Shown here one piece after another: positions 4,597 to 5,158 of a stretch of DNA of 5,158 nt. Source of the DNA: Firmicutes bacterium CAG:449. GTDB taxonomy: Bacteria > Bacillota_I > Bacilli_A > RFN20 > CAG-449. Where the stretch lies: contig FR889445.1 in the NCBI GenBank assembly GCA_000432895.1, forward strand, positions 6,873 through 12,030. The letters run 5' to 3'. The notes under the pieces were generated by a model, which did not search any database, was not told the origin of the DNA, and was given only the letters and a program-made list of their open reading frames with translations. Position 1 is the stretch's first letter, and each line of letters opens with the position of its first letter. Made by a program: the position numbers and the translations under genes.

Positions 4597-5158
4597 ATGA
4601 GTTTAAAATTTGATAATAAAGAAACAATTAAGCAAGGGAAAATGGAAAGCTATTTAAGTAAATTGATGCGTTTAGCAACATCGTACGATAACCATGATTA
4701 TGTGATTATATTAAAAAAGGCTGGATTATCTTCTTATATAGATGAAGTTGGATATAAATTAACTCCTTATACATATAATGGTAATTGGCAAAATGAAAAT
4801 GTTAGATATGCACCAGAAGAAGTATTTGATCGATTCTTTTATGAAATAGGAGCTGATGATAAAGAACACCAATATTTATTTTTAAAAGCAATTGTTGAAC
4901 AAATTTCATCTTTTAGTAGAAATGAAATTGATAGAGATTTACTAGAAAGATATCTATTACTTTTAGGATATGAAATAATAGATACTAATGATACTGAAGC
5001 AAATGGATATTCATTAATTAAAGCAGGTGTCGTTGATAATGAAGAAACTTTAGAAAATACAATGTTTGAAAATATTATAAATACATATGGTAATGCAAAA
5101 TATTATTATGATCAAGCAAATTCAACATTCATTAATGGTGATTATAATAGTACAATCG
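4597..5158 (+). CDS. Abi-like hypothetical protein, N-terminal part (runs off window)
   Basis: An open frame of 187 codons starts at ATG 4597 and has no stop before the right edge. AGGAGG at 4581-4586, 10 nt upstream, is the best ribosome site in the window. The 37-bp gap after the DUF3800 stop shows no terminator, so it is probably in the same operon. The protein is charged, helical-looking and soluble, with no signal peptide or membrane segment. The last visible stretch, YYDQANSTFINGDYNSTI, resembles the x-GDY-xx-(A/T)I helix pair that opens the C-terminal domain of many abortive-infection-type proteins (Abi_C/HEPN-like), where it is followed by an A-R-x-x-L-E helix. That helix would lie beyond the edge, so the assignment is tentative. 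I do not recognise the first 150 residues. If it is an Abi-type protein, it would extend the defence theme of the window. Confidence 0.75.
   Translation, partial: MSLKFDNKETIKQGKMESYLSKLMRLATSYDNHDYVIILKKAGLSSYIDEVGYKLTPYTYNGNWQNENVRYAPEEVFDRFFYEIGADDKEHQYLFLKAIVEQISSFSRNEIDRDLLERYLLLLGYEIIDTNDTEANGYSLIKAGVVDNEETLENTMFENIINTYGNAKYYYDQANSTFINGDYNSTI

Overview
The window is AT-rich DNA, visibly about 25-30% G+C across most genes. It has strong AGGAGG/GGAG-type Shine-Dalgarno sites, TAA/TGA stops under the standard code, and hairpin-plus-T-tract terminators. This fits a low-GC Gram-positive (Bacillota, Clostridia/Erysipelotrichia/Lactobacillales-like). Genus cannot be set from the sequence alone. 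The content (restriction-modification, a decayed gene, an ASCH/DUF3800 cluster, an Abi-like gene) looks like an accessory or defence island.

Left third, a type II restriction-modification module: a 5'-truncated cytosine-C5 DNA methyltransferase (1-689, +) converges on a PD-(D/E)XK-type restriction endonuclease (750-1532, -). A hairpin able to terminate in both directions lies between them. A 66-residue XRE/Cro-type helix-turn-helix gene (1541-1741, -) sits directly upstream of the endonuclease, in the position of a controller gene. Its promoter region carries A/T palindromes and an (AAT)6 microsatellite.

Middle, a dead gene: 1928-2400 (+) is the remnant of a cyclophilin-like-fold lipoprotein. 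The signal peptide, a low-complexity linker and the conserved C-terminal half are recognisable, but at least four in-frame stops and two frameshifts interrupt it. Its terminator is still intact.

Right half, the most interesting part: a compact stretch of about 47% G+C (2461-2580, counted) in AT-rich surroundings has an extended -10 upstream, three internal helices and a terminator-like hairpin at its end. It therefore looks like a structured RNA of about 150 nt. It is followed by an ASCH-domain gene (2630-3034), an overlapping DUF3800 gene (3031-4559), and an Abi-like gene that runs off the window (4597 onward), all on + and closely spaced. Structured RNAs upstream of DUF3800 genes have been reported as comparative-genomics candidates (the DUF3800 RNA motifs), without a settled function. 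The DUF3800 gene is split by a -1 frameshift exactly at an A8 run that reads A AAA AAA in frame. That could be a mutation, a phase-variable switch or programmed slippage. I infer that RNA, ASCH, DUF3800 and the Abi-like protein form one RNA-centred, possibly defensive, system.
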